Notes: generated from the sequence alone by a model not told the origin. A DNA stretch of 64,000 nt from Macrocystis pyrifera (GCA_031763025.1 JASSKH010000020.1:11917547-11981546), one strand, 5' to 3'. Positions 23,335 to 36,015 are shown, numbered from the stretch's first letter. Numbers and translations: made by a program.

Positions 23335-26300
23335 ATGACCCAGTCTAACGGACTAAGCCCGAGGGCAAACAAGCACCCCCACAGCAACATCAGCAGCAGT
23401 AGCAGCAGCAGCACCACCAGCAGCACCACCAGCAACAGCAACAGCAACAGCCAGGGGGGCACTACCACTCCTAACCGATTCTTTCACGGCTCTACGCTGC
23501 CCAACATCTCCCCCGCTTGCCATCAAGAAGCATCCACCAGGAACTCGGACGAGGTTGCTTTCGAGGGGCTCTTCTGGACAACAGGCGAAAACAACAAAAT
23601 GAGGCCCAGATCTCCGAAGCAGCAGCAGCCTACATCGGTGTCAGGATCCAACACGAGCAACAAGCTCCACGGGGCACCAGCTGCACGCCAGACAGCGACA
23701 CCCATGCGTTCCGCGGTGCGCTTCCCTCGCCATCATGGCCACCATGATCTCAGCGGTCCCGCTGCTCTCCACTCTCCGCCCCGCTGGCGTATCGGGGAGC
23801 AGCGTGCAATCAGCACGAGCTGCTGCTGGTACTCGTGCTGGTGCTGGCGCTGGCGCTGCGGTGAGGCCTTCTGGTGGGGTGGGAGGGGTGCACTGCTCCT
23901 CGTTGTATCACGGCTGGTCTGATGACAGCCCGGTCGACAGAGGGCAGTGCGCTCCTCTTTTGCCGACTGCGATCATCGAGGCGGACGGGGTGGCTGGTCG
24001 GAGTGCACATGGACAGGGCGCCATCCTCTCCGCCATTGAGGAGGCTGCGTGGCTCGGCGGCCGCCGCTACGCCAAGGTGTGTTTTTGTTGTTCTTGCTGT
24101 TGATGTTTTTTTTCGTTGTTTGTTCTTTTCAGACGTACACAAAAACCAAGTGCGTCAGATGTGAGTTCGACCAATTCAGTGGTTAATATTAATATTAATA
24201 ACAACTTTGTGAGCCGAGTCTTGTGTTTTTTAGTGCTAAGCTCTTCTCGTTCAACATGATACCTGGTGGGTACTTGACACTAACTATTTACCAGTACTTT
24301 TTCTTGGTTGCGCTTTTTTGGGATAGAATCTTGAATCTTGCTTATTTGCTGCCGTTTGTACTGCCAGTGCTTGCTGGACGAGTTAAAGAAGTATTCTACG
24401 TCCATATGTAAATCCTACCTACCGGCGCGGTCAGACGGAAACGTAAGTACCATTTGGTCTTCATATGTGTACCCAACTGTCGTTATATTTCCGTCCAATT
24501 TGGCGCCAAGAATCTCTGCTATTCGGGTTTATGGCGTCTGATGTTCCGAGTTCCGAGCTGTTGGGTCTTCCTTTTTTTGTTCATATTATTATACCGAGCA
24601 GGCACAGCAGAGGCAGTGCCGCTGCTGTAATTTCCAGCACAATATCCACCAAATGGATGTTGATGCAGCCCAGCAAGCACGTACTACCTAGATGCAGAAA
24701 TCGGTGGTGAAATCGGTGGTGAAAAGACCAAGGGAAGGATGGATGCACGGATCAATAAATAGACGAAAGGGTCTTTTCACGGAAGTCTAACCCCTGCCAT
24801 CCTCCTTGGTTGTTGCGTGCCCTTGCTTGCTCTACTACCTATGCGTCCCGTTCTGTGCACAAGAAAGATTTTTTTTTTTTTTTTTTTTTATCCTCCTTGG
24901 AGATCTGGGTAAAAAAAGCTTACGCCCAACACAGAAAAGAAAGCCTCACGTTTGTTTGTAGAAAAAAACGAGCATGCATATACATATATTTATAAGGGGT
25001 ACATCGGCCCGCTCGCGCGTGTGAAATGCATGCGCGCATGCGCTCGTTTTTTACGTATACAATGTGTCTACGGCAGTCATTTTTGTTCAGCGCCTGGAAA
25101 TAACGAAAAAGGACAACCATCTCGAGGGATGCTCGCTTGTCGTGCTCGTTGTTATAAGTATCATACCTCATCATACAGCATACCTGTCATGCCTGGTTTT
25201 CACTTATATACGTACTCGTACAACGTATATGTAGATACAACAGCCACTTTTGTCCAGCCTCTGTCAAGTATCGGCAGAACCGTCGAGGGGTCCAAACTGA
25301 TGAAAACAATGTCACACGGCACACAGCAGTACTCGTAGTTATGGACCAGTCGCCACCCCCGCTACAGACTCTCCCGCTGCATGCATGCATGATGGATGCA
25401 TTATACTCGTGTGCACACATGGAAATTATCAGACATATCGGTACTCTTACCTATCGGAAGTATAGCTTCATGTTTGCCTCAACACCAACCGCCAGAAAAA
25501 TCATCACCATCCACCCCGGCTCACCCTACCCTCCCTCCTCCCCTCCCTTCCCCTCCCTGCCTCCAACCGCCGTCTGCCTCCTCCCCCTCCTCTTCTGCTT
25601 CCCTACCTCTCGGCGTCCTCCTCCCCTCCCCCCTGTCCTCCCCCCCCTGCCCCCTCTGCATCTCCCCCTCCTCCTTTGCCCCCCTCGCCCGTCCTCCCTC
25701 CCCCCCGCCCCACCCCCCCCCGCCCCTCCCTCCTACCTTACAACAAACCAACAACAAAACGAAAACAAAAATCGTTCGTTTCACTTCACGGTCCGGCTCG
25801 GTTCGGCAGGAATCTCCCACACCAGTATTTCGTTCGGGCCATGGAAGCCACCCTTCACAGTATCGCGACGGCAGACTCCGGTGCTAGCGTAGATGTAGTC
25901 CTGTTCAGCGAAGGGCGATGGGGCGGCATAGTGGACGAGGTCGGGGTGCCGTTGGACTGGAGCGTGCCGCAGGAGATCTGCGCGGGCCTAGGCCTCCACT
26001 GCACTCAGGTAACATAAATACATGGATATTACGGGGGTCCATAGTTAATAGGTAGGACCTATGGTATACACAAAAACCTATATATTTATCTATTTTTACC
26101 AACAATATTTGGTCCTATTTACTATGGAATAGATCTATAGATAGATAACCATGATGAGATGAGATTACATTCGAGTCGAAGATAAGGTGGAGTTAGACTA
26201 GATAAGACGTATTTTTGAGTTTTACGCCGCGTGAAAAAACAATATGTTCAATCAAGTATTAAAAATTAAAGGGCTTCAGCCATTCCTCGCAAGGGCTCAC

Positions 26301-28999
26301 TAATTTTTTCGACGCCGTGACAACGTTACCTACTACTGTAGCAGTAGCAGTAGCAGTAGCAGTAGCAGTAGCAGTAGCTGAGCTGTAGAAACAAACTATA
26401 GTAAGAGGGTGAAAGAAGATGAGAATTACGCAAAATAAGATTACATGAGATGGGAGATGTGCGCGGGGTTTCATTTAAGGTACCTGGTACGTAAATATAT
26501 CAGAAGGGGAAGATAGGAGAAGAGTTTAGTTCAGGTCTGTTTGGACCTAAACAAGTTCTGGCGTGTTGGGATATGGTGCGGCGTTCGCCGTCGATTTAAG
26601 TTATCAAATCATATACCTGGTACACGATAAAGCACTTTTCGCAGTTATTCAGTGCCCTCTGCGTTCCCTCCATGCGTGGGGACAAAAGGCGGACAAGGCG
26701 GATGGGCCCCCTACAATAATAATTGCTGTAAATCAGCTCACGCTTTTAGTTGTTCGGCGCGGTTCTCCCTGGCTCTCCCTCTCCTTCCCTCCCTCCTCTT
26801 GATTGGGGTGGTGCATGGTAGAACGCTTGCCCTGAACGCGATTTCGTCCCGGAACGAGTGAAGTCTCGCCTCACTTTATTCCCATCGTTTCGAACGAATT
26901 ATTTTTTAACGCTTCCGGTTTTTCTTGTCTTCCTTGTTCTTCTCCCGTTCTGTGGTTTTCGTCCAGACAGGCCGCGATTCTGCTTCATAAATTGAACCAC
27001 GTCGTTTCGAACGAATTCCTTTTTAGACGCTTCCGGTTTGTCTTTTGTTTGCTTCGTTGTTCTTTTGTTTCTCCCTTGCTTTGTATTATCGCCCTCACAT
27101 ACCCGTCAGAGTCATTATATCGCAACATATCGCAACATAATGACTACTACGATATCGCATGCAAATCCTTTCAACGCCCCTTTAGGTAAGTTGGTATCTT
27201 ATCGAGAGCTGCACAATTGTCTCATCGTTTCAAAAAAAACTTTATGTTCAACTTTTCACTCTTCCCGTGGTTTATTTTACTATATTTCGAGAGCTACAGC
27301 AGCAGTAGTACTAATATTTTTTGCTATAAACCCCTAAATAGTACCGCTCTGTCCCGAAATATAAAGAATGCTTGCATGTCAATGTTATATCCAAAAGGTG
27401 TTTATTTTGCGAGACATAAAAGTGGTGCCAGTACAAGATATCACATCGTTTCCTGTTAAGTTATTAATAATTTTTAGCGCTGCCGAATTTTCGATTTTTC
27501 GTACTCCTCCTCCTTCTTAATTTTGCTACTTTCTATTTCGTTTTCGATATTTGTTTTTGTGTGGACAGACGGTGATTCTCCTCAACGACCTTGGCACGCT
27601 GGCGGAAGCTTTGGACTGCCTCTCAGTCACCGATGTCTTGGTGGCAAGCGAGAGCGGTTTCTCGAAAGCCGCGGCGGCGCTGTCCGACCACATTAAGGTG
27701 CGTTTTTTTTTTTTTTCGTTTTTTTTACCTGTTTATCCTGTCCTGGCAACCATTTTCTTTTTTTTGCTAGTTTTCACTTGCTTTCATTATTGGCAGTATA
27801 TTACTTGTATGGCTAATGTTGTGCTCAGACAGCAAGTGTATCGTGGGTACCGGTCGTACATTTTACTTTCCGACTTGAATCGAGTATCAACCCTTTCAGT
27901 TTACTGCTATAAAAAGTATCCTGCGCTAACTAATTCCAACTATGTTGTCCCAAAAAATGCCAGTGCAGTTTTCTACAAATAACGGTTAGGGTTAGGTTTA
28001 GGGTTAAATTGTGCTCGACTTTTGTAAAGAGATTATGATACCTCAACTCTTTGTACCGTTACCTTTTTATCGATACTGCAAAAACAAACCTACACTACAA
28101 GTAAAATACGTCTTAGGGGGTTGTTATTTTATTTGGCAAGCCTGTACGCATTTTGCGTATGCCGTGTGCGCATGCATGCGTGTCGACCACATCAACAAGG
28201 GTGCTTTTTTTGTGGCCGCTGCATGAATGCATATGCAATATGCATGTCGACTACACCAAGGTTGATTTTTTGTGGTGTTTGCATGCACGCACACTATGCA
28301 TGTCGGAACACATCAAGATTAGGTATTCTGTACTCTTTGCTGTCTCTTTGCATGCATACAGCATGTCGACAACATGAAGGATAACCTTCTCTTCTTTCGA
28401 CGAGGTGATCTCTATGCGCATGAACCCCTTGGGCTCACACGTATATTTTTTAGACAAATTATTAATAGTTGGAAATTGGCGCGCGCAGTACAGGCTGATT
28501 TAGCAGTACAGGTTTGTACACGGGTGTAATTTTTTTTGCCTCTCGAAATAGGTTCGTTGACAGCCATGTATGTACGCATGTAGCACAACGTCACGGACCA
28601 CATTCAAGTGCGTGTTTTGTTTTTGTTTTGTTTGTTTTTGTGTCTGGAGATGGGTTGGTTGGTTAGTTGTTGGCGATTATCATGCGTACGTACGTGTACG
28701 CATGTGATTGTGAAGAGTGACTATTACTACTACTGTACGTCGCATTGATGAATAGATAAATAATAGCACAGCAGTTGGCGTGTAGCTATAATATCAATGT
28801 GTCGACTTTGCCAACGTGCATACAAAAAATTAATTTTACTCCCCTTGATAGGTAGATACACCCTCCCCGTGCATCCTATTGGCAAACTCCACTAACGCCC
28901 TATTTAATATTGTTATGAATAGGGGCTGACGAACAAGTGACACACAATGTAAAAGCGCTGCACATTGTCAGATGGCATACAGAATAGTGATAGTAACTT

Positions 29000-29080
<81 letters not shown>

Positions 29081-29316
29081 TCCACTCCCTACTGGCAAAC
29101 GTTGCAAAATGTGGAACCCCCCATCAATACCTATTTTTGTTGATATAATAGGTGCTGACGGACAAATGGGAAGTGGACGAAGACGAGATGATGTTGGCGC
29201 TCAACCCCGCGACGACTATCGCGGGCATGCCAGCCTCCCAAACCCGGGACCTCGAGACGCTCATCCACGACTACCAGCAATGCTCTTCTACAAAGGGTGG
29301 CGGCGCTTATGCATAG
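23335..29316 (+). CDS. Glycosyltransferase-like protein (at least 5 exons, 5' part uncertain)
   Basis: Supported exons are 23735-24076, 24133-24160, 25810-26008, 27569-27697 and 29152-29316 (stop TAG). Exons 3, 4 and 5 join in phase. Exon 3 encodes a stretch with YFVRAMEATLHS and DVVLFSEG, and exon 4 has LSVTDVLVASESGFSKAAA. This pairing of an FSEG-type strand with an AdvLvaSeSgFS motif resembles the C-terminal donor-binding half of GT-B fold, fucosyltransferase-like proteins of algae and fungi; that is my recollection of the family, not a search result. Exon 2 as drawn ends in phase 1, whereas exon 3 needs a phase-2 donor, so an exon is missing or exon 2 is misdrawn. ATG 23335 opens a different frame (CAG-encoded Ser/Thr/Asn runs) that overlaps the frame used downstream. 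A Golgi lumenal location is an inference. Confidence 0.5.
23387..23455. repeat. (CAG)n repeat in 5' open frame
   Basis: CAGCAGTAGCAGCAG runs encode Ser/Thr/Asn in the frame from ATG 23335. Confidence 0.9.
23735..24076 (+). CDS. Glycosyltransferase-like gene, first supported exon
   Basis: The frame from ATG 23735 (GCCACCATG sits just downstream) runs 114 codons to GCCAAG before GTGTGT. The part rich in Gly/Ala is followed by a more ordinary segment with HGQGAILSAIEEAAWLGGR. The start is uncertain: an overlapping frame from ATG 23335 stays open to 23922 and could be the true N-terminus if a short intron or frameshift joins the two. Confidence 0.45.
24133..24160 (+). CDS. Glycosyltransferase-like gene, 28-nt micro-exon (tentative)
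   Basis: TTCTTTTCAG gives a strong acceptor and GTGAGT a strong donor, and the phase-0 reading (TYTKTKCVR) continues sensibly from GGRRYAK. Its phase-1 end does not match the next exon, so another small exon probably lies between 24161 and 25809. Confidence 0.35.
25500..25735. repeat. Pyrimidine (C)-rich tract before an acceptor
   Basis: About 235 bases almost free of purines on the plus strand, ending about 75 nt before the exon at 25810. It makes long artefactual Pro/Ser frames. Confidence 0.9.
25810..26008 (+). CDS. Glycosyltransferase-like gene, exon with FSEG motif
   Basis: The acceptor GGCAG follows a long pyrimidine-rich tract (25500-25735). The donor CACTCAG/GTAACA is 19 nt before a family A MITE. 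The 199-nt exon starts after a phase-2 codon and ends in phase 0. Confidence 0.6.
26028..26127. mobile_element. MITE family A copy, right end lost
   Basis: Begins 19 nt after a glycosyltransferase-like donor. The right arm stops at TTTACTATGG without CCCCCGTAAT. Confidence 0.9.
26337..26378. repeat. (GCAGTA)n hexanucleotide repeat
   Basis: Seven perfect units of GCAGTA in an intron. Confidence 0.95.
27569..27697 (+). CDS. Glycosyltransferase-like gene, exon with SESGFS motif
   Basis: GTGGACAG acceptor, CATTAAG/GTGCGT donor, 43 codons in phase 0 on both sides. Encodes the conserved TDVLVASESGFSKAAAAL segment. Its 3' edge is echoed several times in the following intron. Confidence 0.62.
27889..27981. 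mobile_element. MITE family C copy, diverged
   Basis: Starts CAACCCTTTCAGTTTACTGC and contains CTAATTCCAAC; the right arm is weak. Lies in a glycosyltransferase-like intron. Confidence 0.5.
28150..28630 (+). repeat. Repeats echoing glycosyltransferase exon 4 donor
   Basis: The exon ends GTCCGACCACATTAAG/GTGCG followed by T-rich sequence. Related strings GTCGACCACATCAACAAGG, GTCGACTACACCAAGG, GTCGGAACACATCAAG and GTCGACAACATGAAGG occur every ~65 bp from 28184. A fifth, GGACCACATTCAAGTGCG, is at 28594. Confidence 0.7.
28870..28945 (+). repeat. Copy of glycosyltransferase exon 5 acceptor
   Basis: TATTGGCAAAC ... GAATAGGGGCTGACGAACAA parallels TACTGGCAAAC ... AATAGGTGCTGACGGACAAA at the true acceptor (29087-29175). 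The two copies are separated by the 78-C tract. Confidence 0.75.
29001..29078. repeat. Poly(C) tract, 78 bases
   Basis: Uninterrupted C run inside the last glycosyltransferase-like intron, about 70 nt before the acceptor. It creates artefactual poly-Pro/poly-Gly reading frames on both strands. Confidence 0.98.
29152..29316 (+). CDS. Glycosyltransferase-like gene, last exon
   Basis: ATAATAG acceptor, then 54 codons to TAG at 29314. Encodes KWEVDEDEMMLALNP and a polar tail. AATAAA at about 29440 could serve polyadenylation. A degenerate copy of its acceptor lies 236 nt upstream across a poly(C) tract. Confidence 0.6.
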   Translation: MLTDKWEVDEDEMMLALNPATTIAGMPASQTRDLETLIHDYQQCSSTKGGGAYA

Positions 29317-32300
29317 GCTGTGACTGGCTGACACTATACAGGTGGCTGTGATTGGCTCACAAGTATTTTACAACAGCGTAGCTAGCTAGCAATGTGTGTC
29401 ATCTCTCTCGCGCGGCGGCGCCGGCGAGAGGGCTAGGCTAATAAAGCGCGTCCTTTATTAAAGGGGCCGACTCTGGCGCAAGGGGTGTTTCATTTCGTTC
29501 GCGCCTTCCGTTTGTTTATCCCTCGTGTACAAGACAACAGAAAAGGAGAGGGAGGGGCGAGGGGGTACGTTTTTTATTTTCATGCTTTTTTTTTTTCAAT
29601 TTATGTCCGTTCTATGTTTCGAAGTGGGTGAGTGTGATGAGAGTGTCTTGTAAATCGGTGTGTTTTTTTGTCGGACGTATCACGATCTAGATAGATCATC
29701 TATCACGATCTAGATAGACCATTTACGATCTAAATCATCTAGATCCTTACAGGGATATTCTTGCGTACGTCGCAAGGATTATCACCAATCAGTATATTAG
29801 CTACCGATACTCGTGTGTAAGTCCGTACGCGTGCGTGTGTGTCCCGTCTCAGCTGTGCCCACCTTGACCGACCCGCTTCAGCAAGCGTTTCGAAAAATGG
29901 AGGGATCGAGAACAGTTGAGTATCCTCTTTTACTGCGTGCAACGTTGGAGGGCAGAGGCGTACTTTCTTGCGTGTTGTACGTGCTTTGGCGTAGTTGACT
30001 TGACATTGACGGGTAGGGCCTTACTTCATAGAAAAGACTCTCCTACTGTAGATTCAGGTTGTTAGTGGGTTTGTTAGTGTCGTGGAGGGCGGGTAAACAG
30101 TTCTTACCGCTTCGAGCTATAGCGTGCATGCGGATAAGTTAATCCCCGCATAAGAGAAAGGCTTCATTTATCCCGCTGTGACGGAACCGGGAGAGGGGTG
30201 GGTAGAGATCGTCAGAAAGATGATCAGACAGATCATGAGGTAGATCCTCAGGTAGATCACCAGATAGATTAATATCAGGCAGGTCATCTGGTAGATCCTC
30301 AGGTAGATCATTATCGGATTGATCATCGGGTATAGATCGAACTAACTCACTCTGTGCTCGCGCGGCGTCGCGCCGAGTGGGTTAAGGGGAGAGGGGGGGT
30401 GTAGGAACGAAAGAGAGAGCAACAGAGAGAGCACGGTTCGAGCGTGAAACGTGTTTTATTTTCGAGGAGCTCGCCGCTTGCTTGCTGTTGACGTTATCTG
30501 CGGGTATTCTTCTATGTATGGCAGAACCGCTTATAGATGACGAGTGATGCTTGGTTGGTCGATGGACTGCTTGATTGGCTGCTTGATTGGCTGATTCGGT
30601 GCTCTATGGGAAGAGGCTCCGGGGCTAATGTTTGTTTCTGTTTTGAGCCTCCTCATCTTTGTTTTCGACCACGAGCGTACAATTCGTCTTATTTCTGTCT
30701 TGCTCTCTCGCCTCTCGGGCTGTTTATGTCTTATTGACTAGGTGATAGGTTTATTTTGATGGTTGATTGGTCAGTCGATTGAGTGGTCGATATAAGCAGA
30801 GGGTGCCCCGGGGGCAATTTTCATCTCCCTTGGTCTTGTTTAGAGCCCTCCCCCATTTTCATTCCGATTAGCCCGTGTCTGTTTTCAATCCTGGTGATTT
30901 ATTTATATCTCCCTTTTCCCGCGAGATTCGATTATTGCTTGGTTGCTTGCTTGGTTGGTTGATGGGTTGATTGAGTTGATGGAGTTGATTGATTAGTTGA
31001 TGCAAAGGCGGCTCCGGGGCAGGTGCTCGTCTCCCGGAGCCCAGTGTTGAGCCTGCCTCCCTCCTGGTCGTTCTATTTGGACGAGGCCTTGGGTTCTCCC
31101 CTGTTGCTCTCTCTCCTCTCCCTGCCGAACTAGTTTTGGGGAGGAACCTTGTTGTGTCTTGGTTGTGATGGTTGAGTCTACTATTATGGCCTGGTCTAGT
31201 CTAGTCTCGCTGATCTATGGTACCATGTGATGCTGCTTGTCCCAGCCGACACAGCAACACGAAGTCGCGGGCACAGGAGAGCAGCAAGCAGGACCGAAGT
31301 AGAAGGCTGGGTTTTGACGTATGTGGGCGGCATTTATTACCATACGTCTACACAGACAGTCACTATATTATAATATACACACTGGTAACGTAACCCACGG
31401 TAGGGAAGTCTACAACGGTACAGTAAATATTAAATACCAGTATTTTTTTCGGCCTTAAGGCACGCCAGGTGAAAAAAGCAGACACTGGACAGATACCACA
31501 CGTAGTAGTGGTAACCGACGGTGTTGGTGGTCCTCTGTCTCACACTTTCATTTCCATTTAATTTGTCATCGTGGACGCCATCAAGTTCATCGGCGATTAA
31601 TTAGGGTTAGGGTAGGGTTAGGGGAGGGGAGGGTAGGGTGGGATGGGGAGGGTGGAGTGAGATGGAGTGGGGTGCTCACTCCACGCGGGGATTGGGGGGT
31701 GAGGTGAATCTGAGTGCGCTTGCAGCACTCGCTGTTGTTTGTAGTGAGGGTCGGTCGGTCGGTGCGCTTTGAATTATGTCGCGTCGAGGTTGATACGTAA
31801 TAAAGTTGCATATTCATGAGTTAAGTAATGTGTAGTTTAAAGGACACGGGCCATTGTGATGAAATCGGCGAGCGTATTGTGCCGGTATGGCCTACATGAT
31901 GGCATGGTGACCCTATGCAGTAAGATAGTATTGCGAAGGGAGGGACATCGAATCAATCAGCGTGGATGTATGTGAATGGGAGTGCGCGGTCGTCCTTGGT
32001 GAGGTTAGCCTGATTAATCAACAATATGAAGAAAAAAAAAAGCTGTTGACTTGCACGGATGTATCACTTACCACTTACAGTACAGTACGTAAGTAAGTTA
32101 CCCTCCAAGGGACTTATTTGAGAACAGAGAAGGAAACATTGACAAGAGCAAAAAAAAAAAGTGACGATCGCAAACTGCCACGGCCACTGCCTGATTCGAA
32201 GATGATGTACTCCTGGGCGCTCGCTCTCACGCTGCGCATAAACGGTTGATACAACACCGATTTATCTGTTTTAGTCGTTGCGTTGGAGCCTTAGCGGGGA

Positions 32301-32979
32301 CTAATAATAGCAACCATCGATGGATCAGATCAATCCATTATTATTATTATTATTATTATGCTTGCCTTCCGACAATATATAAACCGAATATCTTTCGGTA
32401 AATCAGTAGTATCACTCATACGCTTCTCTGCAAGTCGTTTCCGAATTTCCATTCCCCATATCATTTCAGTTGAGCTACCCTTCGCTATGCTATCGATGGG
32501 TGCTTGCAAAGGTCACCAACCCCTCCGGGAATGGAGTCCCGTCTATAGCGGGGCTAAACAAAACCACTCTAAATGTACAGTAACTACGGTATTTCTAGAT
32601 GGTCCTAAAAGGGTCCATCGGAATACAGTAAGCATATACACTCATCGGACAGATCGGATAGATCATCATTTTCTATTTCATCGTATGTATCTGTATGACC
32701 TAGCTCATGTTGCCCGATGGGAACCGTAATATTCTGCGTCTATATATAATACCACTTGTTCTGTGGGTAGAATCTGTACTATCAATACAACACGCAGATT
32801 ATGCACAACATACCACTATTAATACGCACGTTTTTCCTGGGTTGGACCTGGAATGTACAGATCCTGCACAAAGAACAGCTCAAACACGCCAGGTCGTGAT
32901 CTAGATCAACTAGATCGTAAACAGCTCATTATTACCGGACAGCGCGCTACGACAGAGGTAGCACATTTCCACTAAAATG
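29317..32979. other. Intergenic downstream of the glycosyltransferase-like gene
   Basis: GATC-rich simple sequence near 29680-29745 and 30200-30340, GATTGATTGG-type runs near 30740-31000, and a telomere-like GGGTTAGGG/GGGGAGG tract at 31601-31665. No gene recognised, including in a 123-codon open frame at 32358-32729. Confidence 0.5.
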
Positions 32980-33003
32980 TTTTCTGAATGACGGGGTTCC
33001 TTA

Positions 33004-33285
33004 ACCCAAAATCGTCGGAATAATGCCATACCAGGTATCTTGCTTCGAAAAATGTATTTTTGTAGACTTGGGCCATCACCCAAGTTCGTCGGAATAATGT
33101 CAATCTTGTTTCGAAAAATGATTTCTTTGTAAACTTGGACCATGGCCCAGAATCGTCGGAGTAATGTCAATCTTGTTTCGAAAAATGGCTTTTTTGTGTA
33201 CTTGGACCATGGCCCAGAATCGTCGGAGTAATGTCAATCTTGTTTCGAAAAATGGCTTTTTTGTGTACTTGAGCCATGCATGGGA
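33004..33285. repeat. 67-bp tandem repeat, 4 copies
   Basis: AATCGTCGGAGTAATGTCAA plus TTGTTTCGAAAAATGGC and ACTTGGACCATGGCC recur with a 67-bp period; the first copy is most diverged. Confidence 0.93.
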
Positions 33286-35254
33286 TTATCTATCGGGATG
33301 CAGTTTGGTTTTGCTGAAGTCAGTTTTCGGGTGACATACTATTAGTATTGGTGTGGGGCTCCTCAAGTGAGGAAGGAGCCTCAGAACAAAAATGGCGCTC
33401 TTCTACCGTACGGCAGTAGATCAAATACTTATGGCCCGTGTGCAAGAATGTTGAAAAAAAAGGAGAACAACCAAGCATTCATCGATCCACTCATGCATCA
33501 ATAATCGATGTGTAACGTTCAATGCTGGTATACGGTAACCATGGTATGATTTGCATGCTGATAAAAAACCAATCGGTTGATGGCAAAAACAAACGTGATC
33601 CTTCCACCAATCGCCGATCAAACCAATCAATCTATCAACCAAGCAACCAACGCTGTCACACATTTTGCAGCACAGATCACGACCTACAGGAGTCATCGGT
33701 ATCCCAACCTGTCGTTAAGGTCTTACCGGTACTTCAGCATACGATCTACAGGACCTGTATGTACATATGGGACCGATAGATCCAATAACGCTATCATGTG
33801 TGCCAGCTCATCATCATGCAGATTTTACGGCTCACACCCGTCAGCATGTGGGGCTAGAGGTACAACATAAAAATCGGGATGTAACTGCCCTGAACAAATC
33901 TACTGACTGTAGACTGCAGATGATGAAATCTACTGACTGTAGACCGCAAGTGATGAGGTGAGGGTCAGTTTTCACATGACATTTGTAACACGTTGTGAAC
34001 CACCGCACAACAGAACAAGAGAAAGGAGACGCAGGGGTCCACGAACAACAAAATCCCGGCACCCCATGTATTAATGTATCCATTTTTCGAGACACCGAAA
34101 GGGGGGGGGGGGAGATACTACAACCAAGTAAAAAAACGAATGTGAAAAAAAATAATAATAATAACGCGCTGACGCTGGCCTGGATTGTTGTCCATTTTGA
34201 CACTGGGAAGGAGTGTAGGTCGCCATCTCGTTTTCTCGAGCACCCTTGGGAGGCGTCTGAGAGCATCGGAGAAAATAGGGCCCCAAGCCACAGGAAACAG
34301 CAGTAAGTATTCGAGTTTTCGTACTACTGGAGTAAATTACGACTACAGCCAGCCAATTATATATCTTGGCGCGCCACCGAGACACATATACTATTATAAT
34401 AGTGTGAGCAAGCCTCAGAACCTAATATTAATAGTGACCACCTCCTTGAACAACCTTGAGCACAGCCTCTTATATAGGATTTAGTGCGGCGCTCGTCACT
34501 AAAAACACGATTTATGAATCCGACTTTTCTTGGCGTCCCGCGAAAATAAGTGAAGCTTATGTTTCTAGTTCTTATTATTCAAGGCTGTTTTTTTCTCCTC
34601 AGTGACCCTTTACTGTACAGAAAAAAATTTAAACAAAAACTGTTTGTCGTCCTCCAATGAGTGGTCCTGGTAGAACTGGTTAGCCCGTCCACCTCCCTAC
34701 TCCTTGCAACCTTTGGGGACCGTTTCAAGGGATAGCGGCCGGAACAAGATGAATGTTTTTGGTGTTACCAAGCGCCTACGGTATTAATAGTTGAAGCGTG
34801 AGCGCCCAGCAGTTTGCACTGGCAGGCCAATGCCGCACGCCTCCTTGCACTGAAAACTCGGACAACAACTTGTATCCCCCCCCCCCCCCCCATCACGCAG
34901 CAGCGGTCGTTGCTGTAAATCGTCAGCTTTTATCTCGTCAATTCGCCCCTCTGGAATCTCAAGAGAGGGTTACCACGCCAGACGCCCCTTCCTGCCTGTA
35001 TCATAGCCAATGACCTCAAGACCATGCACGGGGCGTTTTTGACCCTGGCGCATTAGGACGGTACTCCTGCCCTCCCGTCCTTCGAAGAACCACCCCTATC
35101 GTAAGAAAAATATGAAACGTTTTTCTCGACCAGGGGGGATAGGGGACAGGGGACAGGGGACACCAGTGCAGACGCTAAGGTACGTGTTTTCTGGAAATAT
35201 CTCCACGGGCTCAAACGAACGAGAAATATCTGGATCAACGGTATACATTTCCAC

Positions 35255-36015
35255 AGCTCGAATAGATCATCTACAGATAGATCACGATCTAGATGATCTA
35301 GTTCCCCACCTGCCGTTGTGAGAGGTTGGTTATGCAGGATCTGCCTTCTAGGGCAGATACAACCCCAGGTAACATGTGCTAGCTACAGTAGATCGTGCAG
35401 TTTATTCGGGTCCCACCCGGCCGGCAACATGAGCTAGATCATGTAAGACTGGAAATAGATATATCTGCTATGAAATATCTAGATCGTGAACTGGGAATGA
35501 TCTATAGATGATCTGTTCGAGGTGTTCAAATTTCCAACGGCAAGATATCCCCGTCCTTTTGGGTAAAATCGACTGTTAAATTCGTCCCAGGGGAGGGGTG
35601 AAATATCTTATCACCCGTGTTCTATACGGCACTCCACGGGTCTACGAGTCAACAAGCTATCCCCGCACCCCGCACAGGGAACAAGCCACCCCAGCTCCTC
35701 TGCCTCGTATTGCAACCTCACTCCTCGCCCTCGAGTAAAGCTACTCCCGTTGCCCTTTAACCTTTTCATACCTCAGATAGATCTACAGATCATACAGATC
35801 ATCTACAGATAGATTATCCACTGTACAGTAGTTCTTCAGCTGTCGTTGTCAGACGTTGAGCAGGATCTGCGTAGTACGGTCCTTCCCCGTTAAACAAGCT
35901 AGCCCTGCTGCCCTATACCCATTCCCAGCTAGATCATTTACCGATCGATCATTACAGATAGATCATGTACAGATCGATCATCTACAGATAGATCACCTAC
36001 AGATAGATCATCTGC
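35255..36015. repeat. GATC-rich degenerate repeats
   Basis: Clusters of ATAGATCATCTACAGATAGA-type strings, each following CACCTG(C/T)CGTTGTGA-like words (near 35312, 35830 and 36020). A similar combination recurs at 59630-59680. Confidence 0.75.

Noticed and set aside
28900-29107. Poly-Gly/poly-Pro reading frames
   Set aside because: They are translations of the 78-C tract on each strand.
31601-31665. Telomere
   Set aside because: GGGTTAGGG strings here, at 14923 and at 27985 are too short and irregular for a chromosome end; interstitial simple sequence at most.
32358-32729. 123-codon open frame in the intergenic region
   Set aside because: No recognisable motif, no splice context; consistent with chance.
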